From Pyrrhosoma nymphula (lineage: Eukaryota; Arthropoda; Insecta; Odonata; Coenagrionidae): a stretch of DNA of 64,000 nt. Below, in pieces: positions 1 to 11,131 of this stretch (positions are counted from its first letter, which is position 1; every line of letters begins with the position of its first letter). A program made the position numbers and the translations under genes. The stretch is taken from the NCBI GenBank assembly GCA_963573305.1, contig OY754329.1, positions 130,621,422 to 130,685,421 of the forward strand, in the 5' to 3' direction. The notes beneath the pieces were generated by a model. The model made no database searches, was not told the DNA's origin, and saw only the letters and a list, made by a program, of their open reading frames with translations.

Positions 1-699
1 TAATTCATGGCTACCGTAATCTATATCGTTCAAAATATCACGCACATTGACTTGTCCCCATCCCCAAATTTCTTCCGCCTCTTAAAGGTACATAAATGCA
101 AAGATAAACCCTTATTGCAAATTAGAAGTTAACTTTTCGGTAATAGGGGTGCGGTTTCTTAAAACGCGATGGAGAATTACATTTTCGTGCTCAACATATT
201 AATGAAAACCTAATCAACAAAAACGAAAAAACTTACCCTGCTTTCCAATCATAGCGTTTCCCATCCAACTTCAACACTTGAATTTCGAAGGGCACTTCAG
301 GATAAAAGGAATGTACGCCCACATTCAAGTCACTGAAAAGGCAAATTGACGATGAATATAGTGTTGAACCAGGGAATCCAAAATAAATATATTAGTGGGA
401 TACATTTTCTTTGGTTGCACACATGAATAGGATATTACATTGTACTTAGGATTTTGTCACGGTCCCTAAATAAGGGTATAGAGGGACATGATACGGACCT
501 GACTTTGTCACGTGTTGTCAATGTCAAGGTGGCTAGAAGAATAATAACCCTAATATACGCACCTTGGTCAATGGGGCCATGTGTTTTCCCATGTATCTCA
601 TGCATGTTCGTGATCTCATGCGCACATAAGATATCGTTCTGCATTTGTTCTGGCACCCCGTAGTTGAAACCGGGATTTTTCAAGTCCCCCAGTTTTTGA
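1..699. other. Unassigned non-coding flank
   Basis: No recognisable gene or repeat end is visible. Short open frames near 435-683 occur on both strands and have no family signature, so they are treated as chance. Confidence 0.4.
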
Positions 700-1602
700 C
701 CGATTTTTTCAGCATAGGATTTGAATCCCTCAAAATGTTTGAGCCGTCATATAGGTTTCGCCGGGTATACCTATGTGCTTTTAATGGTCTGTTGAGTTAT
801 AGTAATTCGTTACTTAGGGCCAGTACCTCTTTAAATATTTTAAAATGCGTGTATTTTGCCAATTTTCAGTCCCTCATTTCATATGGTATGATTTTCTGGG
901 GGGATAGCAACCACAGCACAGACATTTTTATGATCCAAAAGAAAGTGATACAAATCATGTTAAATTTTCCATTTAGAGAATCATGCCGAATTCACTTTAA
1001 AAATCTTCAAATTTTAACATTAACATCTCTATGTATCCTAAACTTACTGGTATTTATTAAAAGGCATATACACTCTTTTGGTAAAAATGAGGAGTACCAT
1101 AGCTATGGAACCCGATCTAGAGATAAACTACATGTGCTACCAAGGAACTCAAAAAGATGCAGCGATGGTCCATTTCATAAAGGAGTAAAACTATGTAACA
1201 TTCTTCCTGGAAGTATAAGGAATATTAATTCTTTGGGGCAATTCAAAATAAAATTGAAACACTTAGGTACTTCTTAGCAGAGTATTCTATACTGTGGATG
1301 AGTTTGCTCTTTCGCTGACAAATCAAAATGAAATGTAAATTATATGTAATGTAATGTATCTTAAAGTTTGTAGGTAAACCGTAGGTTTGTATTTATAACT
1401 ATTATAACATCAAAAATCTTATCATGTATATTGTTGTTGTTTTTTCATAAAAATGTTTCATATTTTTATGCTATGTTATAAAACCTATAGTGTGTGTAAT
1501 TTTTAACTCATTGAAATGTACTGGCACAAGTTCCTTCTGACAAAGTCTATGTCTACTTAAATGTATGATCAAACAGGTGAATAAAAATTATTATTATTAT
1601 GC
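700..1602 (+). mobile_element. 5'-truncated Jockey/CR1-like LINE (RT C-terminus)
   Basis: An open frame from about 740 to the stop at 1277 encodes the C-terminal part of a non-LTR reverse transcriptase. Visible signatures in order are SYGMIFWG, a FMIQKKVIQIMLN stretch and HSYGTR, followed by a K-LCN-LP motif near the end. These are the thumb and C-terminal motifs of Jockey/CR1-clade LINEs; the catalytic palm with its YADD box is missing. A 3' UTR follows and ends in a short ATT repeat tail at about 1588-1602, as expected for target-primed insertion. The nearest relative in the window is the copy at 42761-43688, which has the same motifs and tail type. The 5' boundary is approximate and no target duplication was resolved. 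Confidence 0.75.
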
Positions 1603-1900
1603 CTGGGAGCAACGTGGTAAGTCCCAGCTGAAGCCACGATTATTCGAAAGATTCTTACCCAGTGCATAATGACTATAGTCACTGTGTAATTTGGCAGTAA
1701 GCTGTTTAACGGTGTCAGTGACAATATATATTCACTAACACCGCAACCAGGCGACAAACAGAGGCTCTTATAGGTCAACGCTCATTGCTCAGAGCGGAGG
1801 AGTAGCCGAGCTCTGTAATGAGAAAGTGTTGGCCAGGGCATGAGGTACCTCTTCTGAGGGACCTAGGCCACCTATAGTAAGGTAAAGTTTACTTTATGTG
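1603..1900. other. Unassigned repeat-like sequence between LINE tail and gypsy remnant
   Basis: No gene is visible. The stretch abuts the LINE tail and may be part of another element, but I could identify no ends or coding motif. Confidence 0.3.
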
Positions 1901-2849
1901 GCGTTGCCTAGGCACTAGACAAATTTCACAGCTTACTGCCACATTCTCAATGTCCTTGTCAATTTCTGGCCACCAAACATTTACCGAGCCAATAGTTGCA
2001 TTCAAACTATCCCGATGTGCTACTCATAAAGCATCTCCAGCACCCATACCCTCAGGGTCTGAGGAATTATTGCTCTGTTTCCTTAACATAGCCACCCATT
2101 TTTAATAAAGAAATCATTTCCCTGGACAAAATACAGGCATAAGCCTTGCTCGAGCTTGATCAAAATCTTTTGGCCAACCGGTCTCGGTAAACTGGAGAAG
2201 TCTTGTCCTTGTAACACCTTGTCCTTGGCTGAATGTGCCTTAAAACATTTTATGCTGTCAAAGCAGATCAAAACTTGAAAATACATTCAATATCTCTAGT
2301 AGTTTCTGATTTTAGCGGTAACTGAGACAACATGTTGGCATTTTCCATCTGTTTCCTATAGGTCACCTCATAATCATACCAACCCTGCTGGCACACTCAA
2401 GAGCCGTTTATATAAACTTTGCATCAACAACAGGGAAACGGTTGATGCTCGGACATTGAGCCTGAGTTGACTCAACTGTCTGAGTCGGTGTGACGTCCCA
2501 CCCGACGAAAAGCCTATACCGTACCGATCGGTTTGGAGTTACAGAATGACCCCACTGGGCTGTCTTAGGACATACTGGGGCCCCTGGGCACACAAAAGTT
2601 TGAGCCGCCGTTGGAAAGTAAAAAAAAGGGAACAAGAAAAATATTTTTATGTTATGATTTTATATTTATTATGCTTATGGCATAATAAATATCATATGCC
2701 TAATCAGTTTCACATAATGGCAAATAATACGTATTAATTATAGTTAAAATGTTCACTGTCCACTTTCTGGAAAAAGTTGAAAATCTGATGGTAATTTTAG
2801 TAGGTATATCTACTTGAAAACAAAAAAAAATTGAGCTCCTTTTTTTTGT

Positions 2850-3065
2850 CTAAGCAAATATATTGGCATTTCGGGGCCCCCATGAGGTCGGGGGCCCTGG
2901 GCTCGGGCCCCGAGTACCCTTATGGTAAAGATGGTATTGAATCCACCCCAGAGAAATGAAAATAAAAATCGTGCAAGTAACCTGCGGCACAGAAGCACGA
3001 TCTTAGAGTTGTTAATCTACTCATAATTACAGTGATTTCATATACAGTGCTGTCCCTAGGGTAGT
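2850..3065. repeat. GC-rich hAT-like fragment inside the gypsy remnant
   Basis: This block is far richer in G and C runs than its surroundings (GGGGCCCCC and GGGCCCCGAG around 2874-2920). It lies between the gypsy RNase H and RT pieces. The CAGTGCTGTCCCTAGGG at 3046-3062 resembles a hAT terminal repeat, but I could not pair it convincingly, so both family and limits are tentative. Confidence 0.3.
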
Positions 3066-3332
3066 GCAACAGGTGCTGCTGAACTGGGATCCGTGTCTGA
3101 GGGCCCCGCACGGGCTTACCTTATATGGAGTACTATTTTCAGTGAGCTCATGCAATGGTCTGTGGATGTTAGATGACATTGGGACAAACCTGCTTCAAAC
3201 ATTTAACATGCCCAGATTGGATGTTAACTGCTGTACATTGGGCACTCCTCTATGGCTTTCTTTTGCCCCTCTGAAGGCTGGAATCCAAATTTATCAATAA
3301 TATGCCCCAAATATTCAATGTTGGGTTTACAG

Positions 3333-3477
3333 CAGTGGCATATATTTTGGGGGGGGGCCTGAAATATAAGGCTGTGGTGAGAGGCGCATGCTCGGGTACC
3401 TAAACTACAGCCAGTTGCCGCTAAATAGCTGGTCTAGCCCCCCTTCCCCCCGAAGTTATGACCTATATTCGCCACTG
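3333..3477. mobile_element. hAT-type MITE, 145 bp, inserted in gypsy RT
   Basis: The left end reads CAGTGGCATATATTTTGGGG and the right end, reverse-complemented, reads CAGTGGCGAATATAGG. The flanking octamers (3325-3332 and 3478-3485) agree at 5 of 8 positions, fitting an old hAT 8-bp target duplication. The gypsy RT reading stops at the left border (KCKFLNP) and resumes at the right border (EYLGHII), which independently shows that this is an insertion. It has no coding capacity. Confidence 0.65.
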
Positions 3478-3900
3478 GATTAAGGAACTTACATTTCTCA
3501 AGGTTTACTTGGATGCCATATTTATTCAGGTGACCTAACACTCTATGGGTTTTCTTTTGGCAAACTATTTGATTTTTTCCAGCAATAATCATATCATAAA
3601 TGTAACAGAACACCCCTTCCATTCCTTGCAATACAGCTCCATTATACTGACTGGAAGACTCTTGGGGCACTGGAAACCCCATATGGCAACCTGTGAACCT
3701 TATTAAGACCAAATATTGGCATTTAAAACCAGTGAACCCTTAGATTCCTTGGACAACTCTAATTGCATAAATGCCTTAAGCCAATGGCAACAAACACCTT
3801 TCCTCCTCATAGCCAAGTAAGGATTCCATCTAACGTACCTTGGTAGTGGATATTTATTTGTCTTGCTCAATTATTGAATTACTGGCATACTGCAATATGG

Positions 3901-4323
3901 CTGAGCTTTTTGACAGAAATTTTAAATTTATATTGGCAAGGGAGACTGTGGTTGACACAGTCGTAGTATTTCAGTTTCGCGTATTTTGACAGCTAAGGTC
4001 ATTTCACATTTACTGTCTGGGACTTGCAGTCAGGGGCAGTAAACTCTGAAATAGTAGGAGAACCTGCACGATACAAAATGCTGAAGGAGGAGGATGGGAA
4101 AAAGGTTCAGATTTTTGGGAAAAATGTTAATGATTTATAAAACAAAAAGTATGGATGGAAAATAAATGAATGATAACAATGAATGATAATCAAGCAAGAT
4201 TTTTAAAAAATCAATTAAATAAAGCAATATTAAAAAAAAAATAAACAACTTTAGTTAGGAAAATTGATGATTTTCTGGGAAATTAGACTTGTCTCCTAAA
4301 ATTTTGAAGCAGAAAAAAGTGGC
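3901..4323. other. Non-coding, downstream side of 7SL RNA
   Basis: AT-rich with no gene recognised. On the minus strand it includes the T6 run at 4313-4318 that would back up termination of the 7SL transcript. Confidence 0.4.
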
Positions 4324-4623
4324 AAAAGATACAGGTTTGATTATGTTGACCAGGCTGTCACTGGGCTCCCACTCCCGAACGCGATCCCACTACTGCCCGC
4401 CACGGAGACTTTTGGCTGCTGAGTTTCCCCCCTTGCCCGGTTCGCCTCTCCTTAGGCAACCTGGCCACCCCAGACTCCTCCAGGGTGCCCATGTTGATGC
4501 CGGGCTTAGTGCGGACGTTCAGTCAACGTGGGACAACCCAGAGGCAGAACCCCCAGCCTCAAATCATCCTCTGTACCAAGCCTCCAAGTAGCTGGATTAC
4601 AGGAGCACGCCACGACTCCCAGC
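4324..4623 (-). ncRNA. Signal recognition particle RNA (7SL/SRP RNA)
   Basis: Read on the minus strand, this 300-nt segment follows 7SL RNA from end to end. The 5' Alu-domain part has GGAGTCGTGGCGTGCTCC and TGTAATCCAGCTAC. The middle has GTCCGCACTAAG and GGCATCAACATGG. The S domain has GGTTGCCTAAGGAGAGGCGA, then a GGAAAC loop and AGCAGCC forming the helix 8 core. The closing strand has AGTAGTGGGATCGCG and, near the 3' end, CCTGGTCAACATAA. Length matches the roughly 300 nt usual for metazoan SRP RNA. The 3' end runs into TTTT, with a T6 run about 6 nt further, as for Pol III termination. There is no poly-A tail or target duplication, so a functional gene is more likely than a retrocopy. It scaffolds SRP, which pauses translation and targets ribosomes to the ER. 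Confidence 0.9.
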
Positions 4624-4644
4624 GATGATGTAACGTTCAAAATG

Positions 4645-4704
4645 GGGTATATAAATGAATTTTTAAACTATCATTGTACTGTAGTTTAAATAGTTGGTGG
4701 AATT
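4645..4704 (-). promoter_or_regulatory. Candidate Pol III external promoter of 7SL (TATA-like and PSE-like)
   Basis: On the minus strand a TATA-like ATTTATATACC lies about 22-33 nt upstream of the inferred 7SL 5' end. An AATTCCACCAACTATTTAAA block at 4685-4704 resembles an insect snRNA-type proximal sequence element. Spacing is slightly longer than usual, so the PSE call is an inference; the TATA-like box is plainly visible. Confidence 0.45.
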
Positions 4705-5849
4705 GTTAGCATTAAATATATAAAAAAGGATTGCATGTAAGGCAACCATAATCCGCCCAGTTCACTCGCGGATTACGGAAAAACATCTTGTAATTACGAT
4801 AGAAGACAACTGAATTACGATATTTCTAAAATGGCGCTTGTGGTGTCGTGCTCTAATGATAACCGCCAAATGTTGTCATGACGATAAAATTTCTTGGGTA
4901 TATACCTACTAGAAAAGTTTATTTTACAACAGCTGTTATAATCAGTTGGATGTTCATTAAAAAATATTGAAGAACCGTATTTTGTTTTGCAATGGGTGTG
5001 GCTGTCACATTGTTTGAAACCCAATGTCTTTGAAAAAAACGTCCCCAGTACTGCCCCGCAGTGAAGTTTTTTTTACTGATGCCTAACTTCAAATGAGGTA
5101 AAGGATATGTCAACACGAAAGAGCCTAGGTTTGGCCGACTGCCGTGATCTTCGTATTTCGCCAGAAACTTCAATTGGTTCTAACAAAGTCATAAGTTGTG
5201 TCAACCCGATCAAATAAGCATATGCCTGTTCCGCATCTTACTGAGTCATCCATTTACGAGCGCCTCATGAAGTATTATAAAGAATGTAACGAACTCACTT
5301 ATGCGCAAACTGCCGTTTAGTCACCGTCTCAACTTAAATGCCACTATATATGTGCACAAATCTTCCTTACGCAGGAATTCACTCACTTTTTGATACGTAA
5401 AAGTGAGCGATTTTTGCCAGAAAAGTGATAATACACCTAGAAAATTGGCGATTTTACCCCATGCCAACTTGTGGTAATGACTGTAACCCTACATTTTGTA
5501 ATATTTTAAGCTGGACGTCGTTTTTAAAGCAGTAGCAACAAGGAGAAAAATCACAGTACAAAGAATTGGATAATGGAAACTTGTATTTCAGACTCTAGAA
5601 AGGAGTATATAATCTTTGCTAGAAAGCATAAAAAAATAAAGATCTCAACTAAAGCTCTTGATTTCAACTCTCAACTAAAGATCAAGCGCTTTAATCTCAA
5701 CTAGAGATGAACGGCAAAAAATAAATAAGAATGAGGTACAAAATGTACCGTACATTAGGAGATCAAAAGTAAAAAGCAATTATTACAAGCAATAATAGTT
5801 ATTAGTCAAGGCAGGGTCCACCTGTGCCTCAGGATCATCATCCTGCCGC
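4705..5849. other. Non-coding stretch
   Basis: No protein family, repeat end or RNA is recognised. Three near-copies of an ATCTCAACTARAGAT motif occur at about 5640-5710. Confidence 0.4.
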
Positions 5850-7190
5850 TTTTTGTGATTCTTAAAAAGTTGCTCTAGTAGAGACTGTCCTCTTCTCTAG
5901 TTTCTTTTGCAAATGCTCCTTCTTCAGTAAGTCATCTGCCCATGACCACAATGTTTGTGCCCCTCCAACATACCTTTGGCGATCTTGACCTTTGTCATCT
6001 TTTTTGGCAATAACCTCCTCCAGCTTCTCCCTTGTCTCGTTGATCAGAAGCCTTGCACTTCTCAACCTCCTTCTTACTTGTCGCATGCAGGTTATGCTAC
6101 AGCTTGCCCAATGCCTGTCGTTCGTTTAACTGGATGGTTCCTTCAGCTAGTTTTCTTTTAGCTTCCAGGTACTCTTCATACTTGCTGTGTGCTTGAGCAG
6201 CTGCAACGTCACAGGCACATGTTCAGGGATACCATTGTAATCTGGGCTATCCCTGATGTCGAGTCTCCAGCATAGCCGACCTGTCAGCAGGGAGCTGATT
6301 TCTGTTAAGACATAAGTACTGCCATGGGCCAAACAAAGGGCAGCTTTCACCACTTCACTTACGAGTGGATACTAAGGGTCACTGGCAACATATGTGGGTC
6401 CAGGAATCACCAATACTAGTCACAGGTTCATATGGCGGAAGGGTTTCCAGCTGCTACAATCTTCACTCAAAGGCCATCTCCGTCCACTTCCATCAGTATC
6501 ATCTTGTAAATGGATACAATGTTCTGCAAGGAGCTTTCCTTGATGTTTTGGGGCTTCAGACATTACAGGTGAAGAGCCTCTCTTCCCTTTGCCAAGACTG
6601 ATTTCTGGAGATGGCTTGTAGCTGCCCGATGTTTTAAAGCTTCTTGATAAAACTTAAAACTCTGGAGATGCGAGCATTCCTGTTCAACAAGAAGCCGATT
6701 GGCATCTTTACTAATGCCAATTTTGCTCATTTCCACAATATTGTTGGTATAGAGAGGCTTATTTCATGCATTCTTGTGAGCAGCTCTGACTTGCACAAAC
6801 TACTTAGCCATAGTAAATATAGACTCAACCTCTTCATACAAATCATGGATTATTTTGAAAATCTTTCAAAAACTTGAGCACTTTACAGAACAAAGGCTAT
6901 CTCTGTAGGGAAGGTTTAATCCTTATGGGTGTTACCAATAGCACTTACATGTAGGGTGGTTCAACATTCTTGCCTTTCTGACAGGGTAACAATTAAAGAA
7001 GTGTTTGAGAGCCAGCAATTGCTCTGTAAGTCTCTCTGCTGCTGGGGACAGGGTGAGCCACCATAAAACATGCTTAAGAAACTCGTGCATAGACACTTTC
7101 TTCTCTTTGAGATTTTTCAAACACCTAAAAACGACTTGGATAGTGTCATTTACATACAGGAATAATGAAGTCAGATACCTCCATTAAAAA
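5850..7190 (-). pseudogene. Degenerate hAT-like transposase fossil
   Basis: Broken minus-strand coding pieces line up as one decayed protein. The upstream piece (about 7120-6930) contains KKVSMHEFLKH and WWLTLSPAAERLTEQLLALK, which resembles the SRWLTLGPA-ERLLEQ region of a large arthropod hAT/DUF4371-like transposase group. Further down, at about 6880-6600, come YEEVESIFTMAK and EALKHRAATSHLQKSVL. Near the C-terminus (about 6180-5860) a charged coiled-coil-like stretch includes KYEEYLEAKRKLAEG. Stops and frameshifts separate all pieces, so it cannot make a protein. Family assignment rests on motif resemblance from memory; that it is a decayed coding sequence is clearer than which family it is. 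Confidence 0.45.
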
Positions 7191-10100
7191 AAATTCAAGC
7201 ACTTCCTGAAATTATGTATGGAGGATGTGCATAAACCAATGTCAAGAAGTCCTGTCAAAATCAAGAGTTTCTGAGAAAAAAACGTAACAATGGCTTTGCT
7301 TACATTCACTAGAGAACATGAGCATTTTCCCAAAGGACAGTGAACCATTTTCAGCAGCAGAACAAATTAACTGAAACAATTTTTCAACAGTGGCCCTGCC
7401 AATGAATTAAGTCATTAAGTGACGAAAAATTACTTTTTTTCTTTTCTGAGTAAACCCGATGCTTACCTGCAGTTCCTTAAAGTGTTTCTCATTAGTTATC
7501 TCGAAATAACAAATAGTAAAGCTAACAGCATTTTGAGCATTAGGTCCTGGAAGAAAGACATGAGGGCTTCAGTCCACAAATAAGCCACCTTTGTCCTTCC
7601 TAAAGATATCCCCTTCCATACGTGACCTTCCCCGAACATTCCTGTGAAGGTGTCAAAGATGCAGCTGGACTGGACACACTTCAGTGCCTAAATTAGTTCG
7701 CAAATTGTACATAGGTGACTGATTTCCAAGGAAAGGACTGGCTTTATTGTAGAATATGCTCGTATTTGCCATAAAATTGAGCATTTTTTCAAAATAGTGA
7801 GAAAAGTGACCAGGTTTTCAAATAAGTGAGTCAGTGGAATCCCTGTCCTTAAAATTTAGCCATGTAGAGTCCATTTGTCGTCAAATATAAATCGTTAATT
7901 ACTCTACTAACTTCAAATACATACCTGAGCCATGCATTAAATGTATGGCAAATGTAACCTATAACATCAAATTTTTTGATATTGAATACCTTAAGAAAGC
8001 AAATAAACTCAAAATGCATATTACTATGGCATTTATGGTTCCATCCATTTCAGGTGACTTCATTAGTTTGGTACATAAGGAAAGTGACCTGTTAAAGCAG
8101 GCAATACCTTATTCCAGAAACTGACACCAATTCACTTTGGAAACTAACAAGAGAAAGAAAATTCATCAACTGCTTTTGCATTAAGCACTTAGTTCAGGAA
8201 ACAGAAATTGACCAATTCATAAAATAAAATTTTAACCATATTGATACAAGAAATCGAATAACAGAAGTAGGCTACCTTTAGACTGATGAGGAAGCATTCA
8301 TAGAAATTTTCGCATGCTTAACTTGTGTATAGTATAAAATGTATTTTTGAAAGATTTCTCAGTACATTGTAATTGATAATTATATACCACAGAGTACAAT
8401 GTTTAAGAATTTCAAATACTCAAAATGTCATATGCCTTCTTGGGATTTTGGTTCTCATTAAATTCTAAATAGGAGTAGAAATAACATTGACATTGGGCAT
8501 GTGTAAATTTCAACTTAATTCTAAGTACTTCCATGAAGTAAGCAGTAAAAAACTGCTAGCTATGCTATTTAAGCATTTACGGAACAAATTTACAATCAAG
8601 AAATAAAAGGATCAATAAATAATCTTACAAACCACCTTTTAAACATGGACTTATCACAGTCAATAATAATGGCTATTGAATAATTAGGTTGTTGCATGAT
8701 AAGAATATATAAAATCAAAACTGTCATTGTTATCCTAACCAGACCATCACAGTGGACAGGAAATAAATCCATCATAATTTTCACAACCCCACAAATATTT
8801 TTCTTTACATCAACAAAACAATGAACAATCAGAGGTACCATGTGGACAGTTACACCACTGGCATATGACAATCTTGTGTTTCATTTTCAAAATGATAAAA
8901 TTAACAAAGGCACAAATTATAAGATCTTACTGAAGACATTATTCTTCTTTTTTTGCAGGATTACAGGAAATAAGAAGTAACTTACCAATGTAATTAAGGC
9001 CCCCAACCACAACATGTACACAAACAAAGAATCAGAGAGAGAGAGAGAGTAGAATTCACACCCACAGTCACACACATATAGGCAAGGCTGCATTTGCAAA
9101 AAAATACTATACAAGGAAGCCACTTTCAAACATTACTAAAAACAAAGAAAAACACGATACTTCCAAATAACATCTTCAGCAAGATACTTCCATTTTTCAA
9201 ATGAACAGGGAAAATTACATCGCCATGCAAAATATGTACAGTAAGCAGTCTAACTCCTTTCATTACTCCATTGGATTTAACAATCGATTCATAAATATAA
9301 GCCCAAAAGCATTCCACTAGTTAGAAGAACATGTGCAATATGTCAATGTCTTTGCAAGTAACAAGTGTCTCCTTCTGCTTATTGCAACTTCAGTAACAAA
9401 ATAGAAATATTTATCATTCTCTGTTTAAGGAGGAACTAGTACGTCAAGGAGTGAGCCTGCCATTACATGAAAAATGGACATTTTTGTATTTCCGGCCTGA
9501 CCCACAAAGAATATCACAGTAATGCTCATTTTTGTACACATACACGCTCTACCAAATGATAGTATATGCGACTTCAAACAATTTTACTCAACGCTTTACA
9601 CAAAATGTAGCATTTTCAATTTCATAGGGGAATTCTATGGGTCAGACCGTAGATTTGTGTAAATAACTCTTGATTTATTATGCTACTTCTAAATAGAACA
9701 ACAAATAGTATGTAAATACAAAATAACATACCTATACAGTGAACATTCTCAATTTTTTAAAATTGGCACCATTTTCACATGCCTCAGTGAACAATATTCA
9801 ACTTTGACAAATATCACTTTCAAACTAGAACTTCAACTCTTCTATCAAAGAATAGTCTTTAAAACAGACTGGTTTGAAGTTCTTTATACAGCGAGAATGT
9901 TCTCTGCACAGGAAGGCAATTTTTGCCCACCCAAACTTAAAAAAAATTCTAAACCACACACTTGAAAATGGCATTCAGCAGTCTTCAATATCTAAATATC
10001 AAAATCTTACATGAAATGTACACCAATTGACTAAAAAGAGTGATAAAATCAACCCTTTGTCTGAATGCCACTTTGATACGTTTAAAACATGTACAATACA

Positions 10101-11037
10101 CCAAATATGACTAACTAGGTCACCATTTTTGCAGTGAGCTTCCTTAGCCTACTAATTTACAATTGTGCTATCATATTCTAATCTACTTAAGCCAGAGAGG
10201 CAATGAACTGTAGTAATCAATGCTCTCCAATTGGGAATAACAATACATGATAAATATCAGCCAAATTGGTTCCAGTCAAATAATTTACCAATCCTGAATG
10301 AGGAATCTCAAAATATCATTAATATAAAAACAACCCGCAAAACATTGTCTCATCCACAGGAATTAATAGGAGCAATTTGACAAAACAATCAATAATTACC
10401 TAAGTACTGATTGAATATCATATTTTACTTATTAGCACGGTTCTCTTGATAAAATTAATAGCACATAGTTTTCATCGAAATGATTTACGTCAGCAATCGC
10501 CCAACTTCTAGCATATTGGTGAGGAACTATCAACTGAGGACCAAATTTGTACAAACTATGTAAATGTTACTCGAAAGGCAGCCAAATTGAATAACTGCTT
10601 AAATAAGCATCATAACAATGATGTTTTCATGTGTCGTAAATATAATGCATCATACTCATATGCACATGTGGACCAAGATGCAAAACTGCAACTTGATGTA
10701 CATATACCAATATTAAGTGTAAAAGGAAAACTAAAAGTTTAACAAAGCGCTCGAGTTTATTCAATACTCAAGAGTACCAATTAACCATGTTCCTTTACCA
10801 GCAAGAAATACACAGTCGTTTTCGAAAACAAAAAATACATCACTAAAACCAATTACTGGTGAATAACCAAGTCTTGGTAATAATTCACTGGGGTAACAAC
10901 CTTTACACAAGAAACATTATTGTTTACACAGCTGAAAACTCAGATTAACATTGATCTCAGTGATTCCTTTACCAAATGTTTAAAACTTATAATGTTGCAT
11001 CGACTTGGAGCATCACCCACCACAAGTGATTTGTTCA
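7191..11037. other. Nup153: Non-coding; 3' UTR and downstream flank of Nup153
   Basis: No coding family is recognised. The part next to 11038 must contain the Nup153 3' UTR. Minus-strand AATAAA signals occur at 10756-10761 (about 280 nt past the stop) and 9673-9678; which is used cannot be told here. A short GA repeat lies at about 9037-9050. Unlike most of the window, 7.9-11 kb shows no repeat ends. Confidence 0.5.
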
Positions 11038-11131
11038 TTAGCGGGTTTGCTGAGTACGACGGACAGCTTTTTTGATCCTTCTAGGTAATGGGTTGGCCGC
11101 AGGTACAGCATTGAGAACTCCAGGAGTAGCC
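11038..11131 (-). CDS. Nup153: Nup153 coding exon 10 (C-terminal tail)
   Basis: After a TATTTCTCAG acceptor it completes the split threonine codon and reads ATPGVLNAVPAANP, then the basic tail RRIKKAVRR, and stops at TAA 11038. A short basic tail of this kind is conserved in Nup153, which supports the join across 8.2 kb of transposon-filled intron. Confidence 0.88.

Larger units (their letters stand above)
1900..3900 (-). mobile_element. Decayed Ty3/gypsy LTR retrotransposon (pol fragments)
   Basis: Three pieces of pol lie in the correct order on the minus strand. The reverse transcriptase piece (about 3890-3110) has LPYGVSSAPRVFQ, a degenerate catalytic box reading CYIYDMI where Y-x-D-D is expected, the KC-F region and, after an interruption, EYLGHIIDKFGFQPSEGQ. 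The RNase H end (about 2415-2285) has a YDYEVTYRK stretch and an N-x-x-x-LSQLPL motif. The integrase zinc-binding region (about 2100-1915) has WWPEIDKDIE followed by C-x2-C. All pieces carry stops and frameshifts, so the element is dead. No LTRs were recognised. A small hAT-type MITE interrupts the RT at 3333-3477, and GC-rich foreign sequence sits at about 2430-3100. Confidence 0.75.

Noticed and set aside
4289..4591. A plus-strand proline-rich 100-codon frame
   Set aside because: It lies antisense across the 7SL RNA, which fully explains the sequence.
9126..9317. Short hydrophobic minus-strand frames at 8.6-9.3 kb
   Set aside because: AT-rich DNA gives hydrophobic chance frames; there is no splice context or family match.
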